NCBI GenBank assembly: GCA_027493875.1
Contig: JAOSJX010000024.1
Coordinates: 62,001 to 126,000, forward strand
DNA length: 64,000 nucleotides
Origin: Deltaproteobacteria bacterium
Lineage (GTDB): Bacteria > Lernaellota > Lernaellaia > JACKCT01
Direction of reading: 5' to 3'
Shown here in pieces: positions 9,521 to 18,826 of the stretch. The notes under the pieces are model-generated. The model was not told the origin of the DNA. It worked only from the letters and a program-made list of their open reading frames with translations, and did not search any database. Both the position numbers and the translations under genes were made by a program. The stretch's first letter is position 1; every line of letters begins with the position of its first letter.

Positions 9521-9688
9521 CTAGGAGCCTGGAGGGCATAGATGGTCGAGCCGGTGAACGCCTGGGCGCCGAGGTCAAGGAACGAAGGCGCAGAAATACC
9601 GGAACGTATTTTAAGCCTTCGTGACGCAGAGACCGGCGTCCAGGCGCTCATCCGGCGACGTGCCGGTCTATGTCCTCCAGGCTCCTAG
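9521..9688. repeat. 168-bp imperfect inverted-repeat element
   Basis: The ends are CTAGGAGCCTGGAGG and CCTCCAGGCTCCTAG. The outer 22 nt match at 21 positions, and similarity continues inward with small offsets (GCCGGTGAACGCCTGG against GCCGGATGAGCGCCTGG, then ACGAAGGC on both arms). The whole sequence can fold into one long hairpin. It carries no ORF of its own and sits between a minus-strand gene and the start of rhodanese. It looks like a MITE- or REP-like dispersed element. Confidence 0.75.
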
Positions 9689-9725
9689 GCAAGGCTTCTT
9701 ACGCAACGGCCGGGACGGAAGGGGC

Positions 9726-10034
9726 ATGAAAGCCGACGAGGTTTTCAAAATACACGGCGACGCGAACGTGACGGTCGTCGACGTACGCACCGGGTTGGAA
9801 CGGCGAGGCGGGCACATCGCGGGCTCCGTCCATATCCCGCTTCAACAACTCGCGGAACGGGCCGGCGAACTCGACACGGCGAAGGACATCATCGTCTATT
9901 GCCTCTCCGGAACGCGCAGCGCCATGGGCGTCCACATTCTCCGCAAACGCGGTTTTGCAAAGGTGCAGAATTTTTCCGGCGGATGGCTCGCGTGGAAATT
10001 CCGGGGATTCCCCGTCGAAGGAGAGAAGACGTGA
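9726..10034 (+). CDS. Rhodanese-domain sulfurtransferase
   Basis: ATG 9726 follows GGAAGGGG; the upstream part of the track ORF lies in the palindromic element. The 102-residue protein is a single rhodanese domain: VVDVRTGLERRGGHIAGSVH, then the active-site loop YCLSGTRS with the catalytic cysteine, and the closing GGWLAW. Such proteins carry sulfane sulfur as a persulfide. Its stop overlaps the GTG start of the next gene (GTGA at 10031), so the two are translationally coupled. There is no signal peptide, so it is cytoplasmic. The specific acceptor is unknown. Confidence 0.9.
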   Translation: MKADEVFKIHGDANVTVVDVRTGLERRGGHIAGSVHIPLQQLAERAGELDTAKDIIVYCLSGTRSAMGVHILRKRGFAKVQNFSGGWLAWKFRGFPVEGEKT

Positions 10035-11315
10035 CGAAAACGGCGAAATGGATTGCCATTCCGGCGGTCGCGGCGGCGTTGTTCGCGGGGGTGTGGTCCG
10101 CCTCGGCGCAGGAACCGATCGCGCGGGCGAATTGGGGGGCGGCGGTTGGATTCACGCCGGCGCTGGACGTCCCGAATCTATCTGCCGGTATGACCGTGGA
10201 CGCCGGTAATCTCGACGGCTTCACGTCGGTGGTTCCCGAACCGATCCGCATTCTCGTTTCGAAATACAAGCTCAAGATCCGCGTGCGCGACTACGCGGCC
10301 TACGCGCCGTCCGACGGGTACATCAAGGCGACGAACGATCACCGCGGCAAAGCGCGTCTCGTCGATATCGGCGCCGCTTGGGATAAGGAAGGCCTCGACG
10401 GCTACGTCGCCGGTCTGCCGTTCCCGCAACCGAAGGACGGCAACGAGCTCGCCTGGGACTTCTATTACAACTATCACGGCGACGACGGACGTAACGAATT
10501 CGCCGTCTACTGGGTTTCCGCGAAGCGCGGTGTCGAGCGCCACGAGGTCTGGCGCTGGACGTACATTATCAACACGTTGCACCGCACCGACATCCCGCCG
10601 ATGCCGCGCCTCGACCGGTTGGCCGACAAGGACATCGCCGCGACGTCGCTCACGGAAACCCTCTTTCCACTCGACCGCAAAGGCCAACTTGCCCTCTACA
10701 ACGTCTACGACAATCCCACCGACCGCGAAGGGTGGGTCTACATCCCCGCGCAGCGGCGGACGATGCGTTTTACGAGCGATAATCACGGCGAGGCGTGGAA
10801 CAACACGGATCTCATGTACGAGGACATCCGCGGATACTCCGGCCGTCCCGAATGGATGGAATGGAAGATTCTGGAAAAACCACCGTGCTCGCGCCGATGG
10901 GTGCGAATGTCGCGCTGGGCAAAGACGAGGTGGAAAAAAAACCTACGACTTCAAGAACGCGCCGCACTGGAACCCGACGATGGACTGGCAACTTCGGCCC
11001 GTTTACGTCGTCGAACTAACGCCTAAGCTGACGAAGTATCCCTACAGCAAGCAGATCCTATGGATCGACGCCGAATCGTTCGTCGCGCACTTTAAGCAAG
11101 CTTACGACCGCAAGGGCCAGCTCTGGAAGCTCATGGTGAACGCGACCAACGACTCCGTCGATCCCGCGTCCAAACCGCTCACCATCGCCACCGCGTTCCT
11201 CGTCGATCTTCAGGAAGAACACGCCACGGTCTTCCCGTGGCACAGCAACGAAGCCAACGTCGGCGTCGATCCCGACATCTTCTCCCTGGCGACCCTGCGC
11301 AAGAAGGCCAAGTAG
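10031..11315 (+). CDS. DUF1329 family exported protein (LolB-like fold)
   Basis: GTG 10031 begins a signal peptide ending near ASAQEP. The mature protein has DUF1329 features: GYIKATNDHRGKARLVDIG, YNVYDNPTDREGWVYIPAQRR, and late on NPTMDWQLRPVYVVEL and SKQILWIDAESF. DUF1329 proteins are periplasmic, with an outer-membrane-lipoprotein-sorting-like fold, and are often near RND exporters. Two one-base deletions break the frame, in AAAAA near 10876 and in a run of eight A near 10936. Read through, they give WKILEK-TTVLAPMGANVAL-KTYDFKNAPHW. The paired rhodanese gene upstream overlaps by 4 nt. Confidence 0.8.
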
Positions 11316-11361
11316 GGGCGCGATTGATCGCGCCACAATCAGATCACCGGCCACTGAAAGA

Positions 11362-11387
11362 AAAGGGCGGGATTTCTCCCGCCCTTT
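11362..11387 (-). terminator. Rho-independent terminator of the flagellin gene
   Basis: The 11-bp stem AAAGGGCGGGA / TCCCGCCCTTT has a 4-nt loop and is followed on the minus strand by TTTTCTTTC. It lies about 70 nt after the flagellin stop codon. Confidence 0.85.
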
Positions 11388-11456
11388 GAATCGGCGATCG
11401 GTGCCCATCCTATGGTGCTTCGAGGATCCCTCCTCGCCGACCGGAGATTATCGTCC

Positions 11457-12272
11457 TTAGCCGGCCAGCAGCGACAGCGCCACGGTCGGGAGCTGGTTCG
11501 CCTGGGCCAGAATCGACACGCCCGCCTGCACCAGGATCGAGTTCTTCGTGAGTTCCGCCGTTTCGCGCGCGATGTCCACGTCCCGGATGCGGCTTTCCGC
11601 GGCGGAGAGGTTCTCGACCTGATTCGCGATCGAGCTGACGACCGACTCGAAGCGGTTCTGCAACGCACCCAGCGAAGCGCGGCGGCTCGCCACCGTGCCG
11701 ATCGCCGTGGTGGACGTGCCGAGCGCCGCCTGGGCGTTCGTCACCGTGCTGATCGACGTGGTCAGCGACAGGGCCGTCGAATCCACGTCCGACACCGCCA
11801 ACGTGATCTTTTCGCTCGACGTGATGCCGATCTGGATGTCGACGCTCAACGAGCCGTTAAGCAGCGCCGTCTCGTTGAACTTCGTGTTGTCCGCGATCCG
11901 CGTGATTTCGGTGCGAAGAGCCACGTACTCGGTGTTCAGGTAGCCGCGTTCGGCCGTGCCCACGGTGCCCGTCGAAGCCTGCTCGGCAAGCTCCTTCATG
12001 CGGACCAGCATCGAGCTGATTTCGTCCATCGCCCCTTCGGCGGTCTGGATCATCGAGATCCCGTCCGAGGAGTTCCGGCCGGCCTGCTCGAGGGCCCGGA
12101 TGTTCGCCCGCAATTTCTCGGAAATCGCGAGGCCCGCCGCGTCATCGCCCGCGCGGTTGATGCGAAGGCCCGACGCCAGACGCTCCAGGCTCTTGCCCAG
12201 ACCATTCTGCGAACGGTTGATGTGACGTTGCGCGTTGAGGGAAGAAATGTTGTTCGTAACGGTGAGAGCCAT
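11457..12272 (-). CDS. fliC: Flagellin
   Basis: This is the 271-residue filament subunit exported by the flagellar type III apparatus. The N-terminal D0/D1 helix reads NNISSLNAQRHINRSQ and LERLASGLRINRAGDDAAG. The C-terminal part has RIRDVDIARETAELTK and ILAQANQ. The central variable domain is very short (about 100 residues), making a minimal flagellin. ATG 12272 follows a strong AGGAGG-like site (AAGGAGGATAC). A sigma-28-type promoter lies 147 nt upstream. No other flagellar gene is in the window, so the filament gene stands alone here, as is common. Confidence 0.97.
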   Translation of the reverse strand: MALTVTNNISSLNAQRHINRSQNGLGKSLERLASGLRINRAGDDAAGLAISEKLRANIRALEQAGRNSSDGISMIQTAEGAMDEISSMLVRMKELAEQASTGTVGTAERGYLNTEYVALRTEITRIADNTKFNETALLNGSLSVDIQIGITSSEKITLAVSDVDSTALSLTTSISTVTNAQAALGTSTTAIGTVASRRASLGALQNRFESVVSSIANQVENLSAAESRIRDVDIARETAELTKNSILVQAGVSILAQANQLPTVALSLLAG

Positions 12273-12418
12273 CGTGTATCCTCCTTGATACGTCCCTGCG
12301 AGAAAACAGTCCTTTGTTTCCTACCGATTTTTAGAGTTAGGCTTCCGTCCTGGATACCCAACTTTGCCCGAAGGCTTTGACAGCGCTGCTTGGTGAAGCC
12401 CTGCGGCCTCAAGAACAC

Positions 12419-12445
12419 TTATCGGCATGGCGACCGGAAACTTGA
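12419..12445 (-). promoter_or_regulatory. Sigma-28 (FliA) type promoter of flagellin
   Basis: On the minus strand TCAA is followed by 15 nt and then GCCGATAA. The FliA consensus is TAAA-N15-GCCGATAA, so the match is perfect in the -10 and spacing, with one mismatch in the -35. It is upstream of flagellin only. Confidence 0.85.
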
Positions 12446-12502
12446 TGGAAATTTGATGACTTGCGGCACCGCGCGCCTCGGTGGACGCCCTGCGAAAATC
12501 TA

Positions 12503-12545
12503 CCTATATGTGGAGGATAATCGCATCGGCAACACTACATATAGG
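12503..12545. other. 9-bp inverted repeat with 25-nt spacer
   Basis: CCTATATGT and ACATATAGG are perfect complements. The pair lies between the flagellin promoter and the 3' end of the next minus-strand gene. It may be a weak terminator or a protein-binding site. Confidence 0.4.
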
Positions 12546-12565
12546 CGAATTCAGTCGTAAGAAAT

Positions 12566-13665
12566 TTAAGGGGTTTTATAAGAAATACGATAAATCGCGC
12601 CGGCATAATCGTCGGAGACCAGCAAAGATCCGTCCGGCATCACCAGCACGTCAACGGGACGGCCCCAGACGCTCTCGCCGTTCAGCCATCCTTCGACGAG
12701 CGGTTCATACGCGACGGGTTCCGTATTGTCTTTCAACGTGACGGTCATCAAGCGGTAGCCTATTTTCTTCGTGCGGTTCCACGAGCCGTGCTGCGCCACG
12801 ATGATGCGTCCGCGGTATTTCTCCGGAAACATCTTTCCGGTGTAGAAAGTCATGCCCAGTCCCGCGACGTGCGCCTCGAAAGGAAACGCCACCGGTGTGA
12901 ACTCGGAGCACGAGCGTTTCTTGCCGTACTTCGGATCGGCGATGTCCTTGCCGTGGCAATACGGAAAACCGAAGTGCATCCCGCCTTCGGCGCGCGGTTC
13001 AATTCGTCCGGCGGCAGATCGTCGCCGAGCCAATCCCGTCCGTTGTCCGTAAACCAAAGGTCTTTCGTTTCCGGGTGCCAATCGAAGCCCACCGAATTGC
13101 GCAACCCGCGGGCGAAGACCTCAAAGCCCGATCCGTCTTTGTTGATCCGCGTGATCGTGCCGAACGGATCGCCCTCGTCGCAGATGTTGCACGGCACGCC
13201 GACGGGAACGTACAGCTTGCCGTCCGGTCCGAACGCGATGAATTTCCACGCGTGATGGCGTTTGTCCGGGTATTTGTTCGTCACCACCTCGGGCGTTCCC
13301 GGCGCCGCGAGCTTCGTTCCGATATCCTTGAAACGCAGAATCCGCGAAATCTCCGCGACGTACAGGTCGCCGTCCGCGACCGCCACGCCGTTCGGTCCGT
13401 CGAGCTTTTCCGCGATCGTCAGGATTTTTCGCTCTTTCGTTACCGCGTAAACCTTGTCCCCCGACGTTCCCACAAACACGGCCCCGCTCGGCCCCAGGGC
13501 CATCTCGCGCGGACGATCCAGGCCCGACGCGTAAACCTCGGCCTGAAAACCGGCCGGCATCCGGAGTTTTTGAACGGGGAGATTTGAATCGTCCGCGTCG
13601 AGACAGGCCGGCGCCGCGGCCACAAAGAAAAAGGCCGCCGTCACGGCGGCGAAGCGATTCATCAT
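12566..13665 (-). CDS. PQQ-dependent sugar dehydrogenase-like propeller protein
   Basis: The start is ATG 13665 or 13662, immediately after the stop of the upstream paralogue (13667). The leader ends in a lipobox-like AAPAC. The protein is a soluble-glucose/sorbosone-dehydrogenase-type six-bladed propeller: YASGLDRPREMALGPSG, ARGLRNSVGFDWHP, DLWFTDNGRDWLGDD, IVAQHGSWNR and GSLLVSDDYAGAIYRI. The frame shifts at GGCGGGATG near 12981, where one G appears missing: APKAG continues MHFGFPYCHG. The family oxidises sugars or related alcohols with PQQ in the periplasm; the substrate here is unknown. It lacks the Asp-rich linker of its tandem neighbour. Confidence 0.8.
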
Positions 13666-13666
13666 C

Positions 13667-15035
13667 TCATGTCCCCAGATATTCAATGCGGTAAATAACG
13701 TCGGCGTAATCGTCGGACACCAGCAGAGATCCGTCCGCCATCGGAAGAACGTCCACCGGCCGCCCCCATTTGCTGCCGTCCATATTCAACCACCCTTCGG
13801 CGAACACGTCGTACGACGTCACGTCCGTTCCCGTCAACTTGACCGTCATCACACGGTAGCCGATCGGAATCGACCGGTTCCACGAGCCGTGTTGCGCGAT
13901 GAAAATCCGGCCTTGGTACGCGCTCGGAAACGACGTTCCCGTATAAAAACGCATCCCCAGCGCGGCGACATGCGGCCCCAGCGTCAGCTTCGGCGCGGTG
14001 TAATTCCCGCACGGATGCGCCTCGTCGCCGAAGGTCGGGTCCGCCACCGTTCCTTCGTGGCAGTACGGGAAGCCGAAGTGCAGGCCCGTCGTCGGCGCGT
14101 AATTCAATTCGTCGTTCGGAACGTCGTCCCCCAATTGATCGCGGCCGTTGTCCGTGAACCACAATTCGTGCGTCGTGGGGTGCCAGTCAAAGCCGACCGA
14201 ATTGCGGATGCCGCGGGCGACGATTTCGAAATTCGAGCCGTCCGGATCGATGCGCACGATCGACGCGTACGGATCGCCCGGATCACAGATGTTGCACGGC
14301 CCGCCGATCGGCACGTACAACTTGTCGTCGGGTCCGAACGCGATGAACCGCCACCCGTGCCAAACGTCCGTCGGGGAAATCCGTGTCGTTCACAACGACC
14401 GGCGTCGGCAGATCGTCCAGATCGTCTTCAACATTCGGGTACTTGAGCACGCGGTGGATTTCCGCGACGTACAAATCCGGTCCGCGCATCGCCACGCCGT
14501 TCGGAATGTTCATGCCCGACAGAATCTCGCGGACCGTTTCGCCGACGCCGTCCTGATCCGCGTCCGTCACGGCGTGCACCACGCCTTCGCGCGATCCGAC
14601 GAAAACCGTCCCCTGCGGTCCGCGCGCCAGCGAGCGGGCCACCGGGACCTGCGCGAAAACGCAGATCCGAAAACCGTCGGGCAATTCGATCTTGTCGAGC
14701 GGAAGCCCCGCGTCCGGACAAGGTCCCGGAACGACGGTATCGTCGTCGTCATCGTCGCCCGTATCATCGTCCGCGTCGTCGTCCGCCGTGTCGTCGTCGA
14801 GATCGTCATCCGCGTCATCGTCCCCGTCGTCATCGAGATCGTCATCGACAACGTCGTCGTCCGAAACGCCGGTATCGTCATCCGCGTCGTCGCCGGGCAG
14901 GGCGTCGTCGTCGGAGGCGTCGTCGTCGGGGTCGGCGATCGTCGCGCTCTCCGAGTCGTCATTTCCGCCGCAACCGCCGCACGACAGGTTCAAGGCGAGC
15001 GCCAGAACGGCCGCAAACAAAACGCCGTATCTCAT
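13667..15035 (-). CDS. PQQ-dependent sugar dehydrogenase-like lipoprotein with Asp-rich linker
   Basis: MRYGVLFAAVLALALNLSC is a lipoprotein signal. CGGCGGNDDSES and about 60 residues of Asp-rich linker follow, then the same propeller family as the next gene (ARGIRNSVGFDWHP, ELWFTDNGRDQLGDD, FIAQHGSWNRS, GSLLVSDDYADVIYRI). One extra T near 14366 breaks the frame; removing it gives DGRWHGWRFIAFGPDDK, which matches the paralogue's HHAWKFIAFGPDGK. The two genes are a tandem duplication abutting end to start. This copy is tethered by lipid and held off the membrane by the acidic linker. Confidence 0.8.
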
Positions 15036-15080
15036 GACGCCACCTTGTCACGCCGGCGCGCCGCGTGTCCATGAGAGAAG

Positions 15081-16170
15081 TCATGCATGCGAAGAACGCA
15101 TCGCATAGTCGCGCATCCGGACGCGTTGGCGCCGCGGCCCCCAATCCCCGGGCGACGCATCGAAAACGCCCGGGCAAGGTTGTCCGCACGAGGCGCACGC
15201 GCCGCGCGGGTCAAGATTCCAATCCGTCAACACATACCAATCGCGCCCGATCAGCCGCGCGCCGCACCCCTGGCAATACGTCGATCCGCCATGCTCGTCG
15301 TGCACGTTGCCCGTATACGCGTAACGCACCCCGTTTTTCAACGCGATCTGCCGTGCGCGGCGGAGCGTCGCGCCCGGTGTGTTCGGCCGGTCGCGCATCT
15401 TCCAGTCCGGGTGAAACGCCGTAAAGTGCATCGGCACGTCGGGTCCGAGCTCGCCCACGACCCACGCGGTCATCTCGTCAAGCTCCGCGTCCGAATCGTT
15501 GAGTCCGGGAATCAGCAGCGTCGTGAGCTCGAACCAAACGCTCGTCTCGTGCTTCAGATAACGCAAGGTCTCCAGCACGGGCGCCAAATTCGCACCGCAC
15601 ACCTTGCCGTAAAACTCCTCCGTGAATCCCTTCAAATCCACGTTCGCCGCGTCCATGTGATGGTAAAACTCAGCGCGCGCCTCCGGTTTGATGTACCCCG
15701 CCGTTACCGCGACCGACTTGATTCCCGCGTCCCGGCACGCCTGCGCGACGTCCACGGCGTACTCCAAAAAAATAACGGGATCGTTGTACGTAAACGCCAC
15801 GCTGCGGCATCCGTAATCGGCCGCCGCGCGCGCGATGGCCTCCGGCGTCGCCGCGTCCGCCAGCGTATCCATCTCCCGCGATTTGCTCATGTCCCAGTTC
15901 TGGCAAAACTTGCACGTCAGATTGCAGCCCGCCGTGCCGAACGACAAAACCGGCGTTCCCGGAAGAAAATGATTGAGCGGTTTTTTCTCGATCGGATCGA
16001 TGCAGTACCCGCTGGACCGCCCGTACGTCGTCAGCACCATCGTGTCGCCCTCGCGGGCGCGCACGAAACAAAGCCCCTGCTGCCCGTCCCGCAAACGGCA
16101 CTCGCGCGGACACGTCACACTGAATCCGCCCGTCGTCCAGCATCCGCCAATATCGTCCCGCCACATTCAT
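15081..16170 (-). CDS. amrS: AmmeMemoRadiSam system radical SAM enzyme (AmrS-like)
   Basis: The body has the radical SAM cluster motif CNLTCKFC after SFGTAG, then VAFTYNDPVIFLEYAVD and LTTLLIPGLND, all typical of AmrS. A Cys-rich C-terminal zinc-ribbon-like part follows (YCQGCGARL, CASCGQPC). The track start at 16166 is in the wrong frame for the N-terminus. ATG 16170 gives MNVAGRYWRMLDDGRIQCDV and joins CPRECRLRDGQQGLCFVR if a TG dinucleotide was lost near 16112, restoring the family C-x-x-C-P-x-x-C start. The usual Memo and AMMECR1 partners are not adjacent. The physiological reaction is not established to my knowledge. Confidence 0.85.
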
Positions 16171-16350
16171 CGCGTACTATTTTCCCACGCCGCGCCCACC
16201 AGGACCAGAGGAACGTTACGCCTCCACGATGCCTTCTCTTTTTTCATCCCTCATCCTTCATCCTTCATCCCCCCACAATGGCTGACAGAATCGCCCAATC
16301 GTGTTAGCCCTTAAACTCCCGAGTTCAACAAAGGCGGAGAGAAGCGGGTT

Positions 16351-17210
16351 ATGGGGCAAGCGCTGATCACCGTGCGCGAAAATCCCGTTCGCTATTTCAT
16401 TTTCGTGTACGCGTTCTCGCTGTGCGTCACGTTGTTTCTGTCCACCATTCTCGATACGCTCGTGCTTTCGCGTCTCCCCGTCCTTGCAAACATCCTATTC
16501 GTCACCGCGCTTCCCTTACCGTTCGTCGCGTGGTGGACCGTCAAAGCGTTTCGCTCATCGGACCCGGTCACGCGCCCCTGCCGCCCGCGCACTATAAACA
16601 GGGCTTCGCGATTCTCATGGCCTTCACGCTCTGGGCCATCGGCTATTTCATCGTGAAATGGATCGTCGACGTCTCCGACGCGCGACTGCTGCCCGAACCG
16701 ATCGAAAGCCGCATTCCCTTCGTCCCCGGATCGGTCTTCACCTACCTCGGCCTCTACCCGATGTTCATCTTTCCGCTTTTGTGGATTCGCGACGAGGCGG
16801 CCTTCTCAAAAGTCATCCGCGCCTACACCGCGCTCATGCTTTTCTGTTACCTGATCTTCGTCGCCTACCCCGTCCGCATCGAGCGCCCGGAGTTCGCCGT
16901 CACCACTTTCGCGACATGGGCCTTGTCGGTCGTGTACCGCGCGGACAATCCGCCCATCAACTGCCTGCCCTCCGTTCACGTCGCCATGGTATTTCTTTCC
17001 GCGTTCATCCTCCGCGAAATCCGCCGCGACGTGGGCGCCGCCGCGCTCCTCTACGCCGCCGCCATCACGCTCTGCACGCTCACGACCAAGCAGCATTACA
17101 TCGCCGACGGCGTCGTATCCCTCATCGTCTCCTACGCCGTTTTTCAGTTCGTCTTTCATCCGGACCGCGTCGCCAAGCTTTTCACCCGCTTGCGTCCGAT
17201 CGGCGATTGA
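16351..17210 (+). CDS. PAP2-superfamily integral membrane phosphatase/transferase
   Basis: The first ORF (MGQALITVRENPVRYFIF) encodes two membrane helices. The frame changes near 16563, where SSDP continues as GHAPLPPAHYKQGF, a one-base deletion. The second part has further helices and the PAP2 motifs: PINCLPSVHVAMVF (C2, catalytic-site histidine) and TTKQHYIADGVV (C3). This layout is like inositol-phosphorylceramide-synthase/PAP2 membrane enzymes acting on lipid phosphates. It lies 15 nt upstream of a flippase-like gene, so both may handle a polyprenyl- or diacyl-linked lipid. The start follows GGCGGAGAG. Confidence 0.8.
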
Positions 17211-17225
17211 CCCCATGAATAGGGG

Positions 17226-18221
17226 ATGACGCAAACGTCCTTCCGCGCGGCCGCCGCCGCGCTCGCCGAATCGTTCCGCCAACGAAAATCGTGGCGCGCG
17301 CTTTTCTCCGCCATCGTCGTCGCGGCGATTTTCACCGTCCTGATCGCCTCCGGCGGTTGGAGCGAACTTCGAGCCGCCCTGGCGCAAACACGTTTGGAAA
17401 TTCTGCTCGCCGCCGTGCTGCTCCACCTGGGCGTCAGCTTCGCCGGCAACCCGACGCTGTGGCGGACGGTCCTTCGTTATCTCGGCATCGGCGCGCCGGC
17501 CGGCGAAACCTACCGTTTGTGGAACGGGATGTATTGCCTGCGCGTCGTGCTGCCCGCGCGGGCCGGTTCGTTCGTCGTCGGCCCCAACTACCTCCGCACG
17601 CATCACGGCGTCCCCTTCAGCCGCGGCGTCGGTTCGTTCGCGCTGACCTACTTTCTCAACTTCTATTGCCAGTGGTTCTTTCTCGCCGCCGGATTATTGA
17701 TCGTGGGCGCGCCTGGTGGGCCGCTGCCCGCGCTCCTCGCCGCGCTCCTGTTCGCCACGCCGTGGATCATGACGTGGTTCCGCGCGCCCGCCGGCCTCGC
17801 CGTTAAGTTCCATGCGCGCCTCGGAGAAATTCTCACGCGCCTCCTCGGCGCGTTCTCCGACATTCCGATCGCCCGGCGTCTCCGCCTCTTCGCCCTCGCG
17901 ATCGGCGTTCAGTTCATCGACGTCGTCGTCACGTGGCTGTGCCTGCGCGCCGCGGGAATCGCCGTTCCGTTCCCGGAAGTCATGTGGCGCGCCTCCGCCG
18001 TCACGCTCGCCGCCGCCCTGCCCGTCACCACCATGGGCCTCGGCACGCGCGAGGCCGCCATGGTGTATTTCTTCTCGCCCTTCGCCGGGGGGTCGAACGC
18101 CCTCGCCGCCGGACTCCTCCTGTCGTTCACCATGGAGATCGTGCCCGCGGCGCTGTCGATGTTCTTTTTTCCGAGTGTCGTGACGTTGGGTCTGGCCGCG
18201 CCCGAGGAGATTACGGAATAA
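17226..18221 (+). CDS. AglD/YbhN-family membrane protein (lysylphosphatidylglycerol synthase TM domain)
   Basis: This 331-residue protein has about eight hydrophobic helices. It has the family segment WNGMYCLRVVLPARAGSF and the late PVTTMGLGTREAAMVYFF, which match the UPF0104/AglD/YbhN domain. Members are linked to polyprenyl-phosphate glycosylation or lipid translocation. A second member of the same family sits at 35.3-36.3 kb. It is downstream of, and probably co-transcribed with, the PAP2 gene. Its 3' end overlaps the 3' end of the convergent DUF4276 gene by 11 nt. Confidence 0.85.
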   Translation: MTQTSFRAAAAALAESFRQRKSWRALFSAIVVAAIFTVLIASGGWSELRAALAQTRLEILLAAVLLHLGVSFAGNPTLWRTVLRYLGIGAPAGETYRLWNGMYCLRVVLPARAGSFVVGPNYLRTHHGVPFSRGVGSFALTYFLNFYCQWFFLAAGLLIVGAPGGPLPALLAALLFATPWIMTWFRAPAGLAVKFHARLGEILTRLLGAFSDIPIARRLRLFALAIGVQFIDVVVTWLCLRAAGIAVPFPEVMWRASAVTLAAALPVTTMGLGTREAAMVYFFSPFAGGSNALAAGLLLSFTMEIVPAALSMFFFPSVVTLGLAAPEEITE

Positions 18222-18826
18222 CTTCGCCACCGCAGACGGATATGATGGTATTGACCAGCGCCTTCAATTCTGAACACGCATCGACGGTGACTCGCAAATC
18301 GACCTCGCGTAAAATTCGCGCGGCATCTCGCGGCTTGATATAACTATCTCGACATTGCCCTCGCTCAAATATTTCCTTGATTCGATACGACGGTGGCTTC
18401 ATGTGGTTGACGCGCTCGGGGACGCCGGGCGGAGCTGCCTCATTGTGCTTCGCGAGCCGCTGGATGACCGGCCAATACGGAAGAAGCCATGCTTCAAAGT
18501 CATACTGAGCGGCGTGCGGGGAAAATTGTGGGTTGTCGCCCACCCAAGCCGTCATTTTACTCTTTGCGTCCGCCGCGTCTGTAAATTCCGGTGGCCGGGT
18601 TCCAGTGTAAACGTCCGTCAAAAGCGATAACATGGCCGGCGGGATTCTTGCCGCTCAGCAGATTTTCCACCACCCGTCGCAGTTTATCCGTTTTCGGAAT
18701 ACGACCGTCATAAGGATGCGGGTCGAGTTTCGGCATTCGCCCCTGAAGACGCGTTTCAAGAAGTTTACGCAAAGAGGGGATAAAAGCTTTTTCGGTCTTG
18801 CCTTCGACGATGATCGAAATCTTCAC
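18211..18826 (-). CDS. DUF4276 (TOPRIM-like) protein, effector half of AAA/DUF4276 pair
   Basis: Starting at GTG 18826 the protein reads VKISIIVEGKTEKAF, with the TOPRIM-like E-G motif, and then DGRIPKTDKLRRVVENLL. At a TTTT run near 18617 one T is extra: HVIA continues LTDVYTGTRPPEFTDA and then HAAQYDFEAWLLPYW and RDAARIL. These match DUF4276 as I know it, a domain related to OLD-family nucleases and usually paired with an AAA ATPase. In the raw sequence the frame is open into the upstream ATPase. Removing one G from the GGGGG run would instead create a GTGA stop/start overlap. The 3' end is convergent with the flippase-like gene. Confidence 0.75.

Noticed and set aside
16422-16620. Separate small gene upstream of the PAP2 protein
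   Set aside because: The two ORFs form one PAP2 protein after a one-base correction near 16563, and the start of the second ORF is in the shadow frame.
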